Shown here piece by piece: positions 45,461-47,301 of a stretch of 47,301 nt of DNA; within the stretch, counting starts at the first letter, position 1; each line of letters opens with the position of its first letter. The position numbers and the translations under genes are program-made. The notes beneath the pieces are model-generated. The model had not been told where the DNA came from and did no database searches. It saw nothing but the letters and a program-made list of their open reading frames with translations. The stretch covers positions 136,094-183,394 of the forward strand of contig VHZZ01000326.1 in assembly GCA_009801015.1 (NCBI GenBank), read 5' to 3'. The stretch comes from Silene noctiflora. Lineage: Eukaryota > Streptophyta > Magnoliopsida > Caryophyllales > Caryophyllaceae.

Positions 45461-45461
45461 A

Positions 45462-45679
45462 CTCCCTCTATTTCAGTTATTTGTTAACCTATTCTATTTA
45501 TAGTTGTGTCAGTCATTTATTTACATTTCTATATTAGGAATATTTTTAAAGGGTAATTTAACCATTCACATAACCCCTACTGTCCACCTATCACTCAACA
45601 ACATCCTCAAGTAATCCCCTCCCATCTTCTTTGTCTTTGTGTCAAAACCCAAGATAAACAAATGATCAGAAAAACGGAG
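45462..45679. mobile_element. Stowaway MITE, 218 bp
   Basis: CTCCCTCTATTTCAGTTATT at the left, AAATGATCAGAAAAACGGAG at the right, TA at 45460-45461 and 45680-45681. Shares the CTTTGTCTTTGTGTCAAAACC word with the 19477 element. Confidence 0.8.
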
Positions 45680-46567
45680 TATTAGAGCAAGCATGACAGA
45701 AGGTAGCTAAACTAGTTATAAAATTATAGAATTTGTTTAACCAAGCTTTTGCAAAGAATAAACTTCCTAACATATCTATATTTTTTATTGAAAAAAAAGA
45801 CAGATGCCATGGTCTCAATTGAGATTATAGGGAATAAGATCAATCCATCTCAACATCCAATCAAACCTTCGACTTTTGATTTTAATCAATTTAAAACATG
45901 TTAGATTGTTAGTAGTTGGACTTACAAATTAGGGTACACTTTATTCTTATTCCTCATGGACATGTCCTACTTGTATAAAGCTTCAAAGTTTGGTCATTCT
46001 CAAAGTCTAATGATTCTTCTTATCATTAGTCAGGTGATTGTGATTAAAATGACTTAAAAAAAAAAAAAAAAAGAAAGAAAGAAACTTTTTATTATCCTTG
46101 AATTGTGCAATTTTATGATGAAAATATGGAAAATTGTAATGATGTTAAATTAGGATTAAAGAATTTTTGGAATCAGTTTCGACAAATTATATTGGAGGAA
46201 TGAATCTTCTATCTTAAAATTTTGTTGTTATCATTTATGATAAAGCTCATGAATTTAAATTTTGAACACGTTTTAATAATAATGGAATATTTTTTTTGGT
46301 GTAAAAAGAGTTATAAGGACAATTTTAATACTGAAGCAACATATTGCATGGTAAGGAAGGGTAGAACGTAAACAATCTTTCTCTTGTGTTAGCAACAATA
46401 CAAAAAGGTTGGTTTTGAATTCCCAAGATGAAAATTGCATCGAGAACTATACCGAAAGTGCGTTACTTAACAAAAAAAAGAAAAAAGCACAACCACTGAA
46501 CGATTTTGATTTCTTTAATCATAATTCAGAACCAAAATTTTTTTGATTTATTTCATGATAATTCAAA

Positions 46568-46713
46568 ACCAAAGAGAAATGAATTTTTAATTCCATGACA
46601 ATATAAAATATTTAAATAATACAGAGTAAAATTTATTCTTACCAATGAGAAATGAATTTTTAATTCCATGACAATATAAAATATTTAAATAATACAGAGT
46701 AAAATTTATTCTT
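46568..46713. repeat. 73-bp tandem duplication
   Basis: Two adjacent 73-bp units (46568-46640 and 46641-46713) differ at one position near the start (ACCAAAGAG against ACCAATGAG). Near identity shows a very recent duplication, or possibly an assembly artefact. Noncoding. Confidence 0.9.
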
Positions 46714-47110
46714 CTGTGTAAGTGACATTTAGTGACTATAAGTTGTGCAATAATATGCTACTCTACTTTTTATTGAAAATAACTTGTGTTTGGTCGTGTC
46801 TTGAAATAATCCCATTTTTTTTGGGCTTTTCGGGCCGCGAATTCCACATATGGTCTGCAAACATGAAGCAATTTAATGGGCCAAATTTGAAGAACCAAAA
46901 TCTCCAATACTTGCAAGATAAGATCCCAAGTGTAGTTATACTTACTCCGTCCATCACTAGGAGTTTCACTCAACTCCATAACCGCAGATATTAGTTAGTT
47001 TCGCTGGTAAAGTTATGGAGTAGTGATACTCGTCACTACTTCCGAACTTAGAATACCACATGTGTTCAGATGGCCCTATTTATACCAAAAAAAATACTCC
47101 GTAATACTTA

Positions 47111-47238
47111 GGTCCTGTTCTTTTGGACTTAATTTCAGTTCTTATAAGTTCAGTTCAGTTCAGTTCAGTTCTATTAAGTTCAGTTCAGTTCAGTTCAGCT
47201 CTATTAAGTTCAGTTCAGTTCAGATTCATTTATTCCAA

Positions 47239-47282
<44 letters not shown>

Positions 47283-47301
47283 TAATTTATTTACTATTGT
47301 T
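47111..47301. mobile_element. Tourist-like MITE start with CAGTT and ATT repeats (cut by window end)
   Basis: Begins GGTCCTGTTCTTTTGGACTT after TTA (47108-47110), the same tip as the element at 11305. It continues with tandem GTTCA pentamers in two TCTATTAAGTTCAG-linked blocks and an (ATT)n run of about 13 units (47240-47280). The right end is outside the window. Confidence 0.55.

Overview
This is a piece of a plant nuclear chromosome. It shows AT-rich intergenic DNA, split genes with GT..AG introns, proteins of plant-specific families (ROP GTPase-activating protein with CRIB domain, FANTASTIC FOUR-like protein, plant-type N-carbamoylputrescine amidase) and many plant MITEs. The repeat style (abundant Stowaway ends reading CTCCCTCCGT, frequent ACGGAGTA words) suggests Caryophyllales, possibly Amaranthaceae/Chenopodiaceae. 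That is an impression and was not tested. There is one assembly gap (10128-10682) and one single N at about 3714.

Layout. 1-1.1 kb: decayed copy of the UTP10/HEATR1 nucleolar HEAT-repeat gene. 1.2-3.6 kb: stacked repeats (SINE, fold-back MITE, a 785-bp hAT element, a Stowaway MITE split by an hAT MITE, a Tourist-like MITE). 4.2-9.4 kb: five-exon ROP GTPase-activating protein (+), preceded by a six-unit tandem repeat that reaches almost to its ATG. 9.6-12.4 kb: repeats, a Helitron end running into the gap, MITEs. 12.66-13.53 kb: single-exon FAF-like gene (+). 13.5-17.5 kb: no gene seen, repeats. 17.5-21.7 kb: nine-exon N-carbamoylputrescine amidase (-). 22.6-24.4 kb, with leader to about 26.3 kb: small mitochondrial IF1-like membrane protein (-). 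27.5-30.3 kb: three-exon histone-fold protein of the Dpb3/POLE3 (NF-YB11-like) type with an acidic repeat tail (-). 34.3-36.3 kb: GH17 beta-1,3-glucanase (-). 36.4-47.3 kb: no gene, only a dense collection of MITEs, hAT elements, an LTR-retroelement relic and a Helitron.

How the genes relate. They do not form a pathway: each has its own promoter and job (ROP signalling, meristem or growth regulation, polyamine synthesis, mitochondrial ATP synthase/inner membrane, chromatin/replication, cell wall glucan). What links them is position: the order ROPGAP - CPA - NF-YB11-like - GH17 matches, from memory, neighbouring Arabidopsis loci At2g27440, At2g27450, At2g27470 and At2g27500, so the block looks like conserved eudicot microsynteny.

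I found no undescribed multi-gene system. The observations most worth checking are the tandem array with two tiny upstream ORFs in front of the ROPGAP, the conserved gene block, two hAT MITEs that each carry a tRNA-like module, nested insertions with readable target duplications, and the coding minisatellite in the histone-fold protein. Exon boundaries were read by eye from translation, phase and GT/AG signals; no alignment or prediction tool was run.
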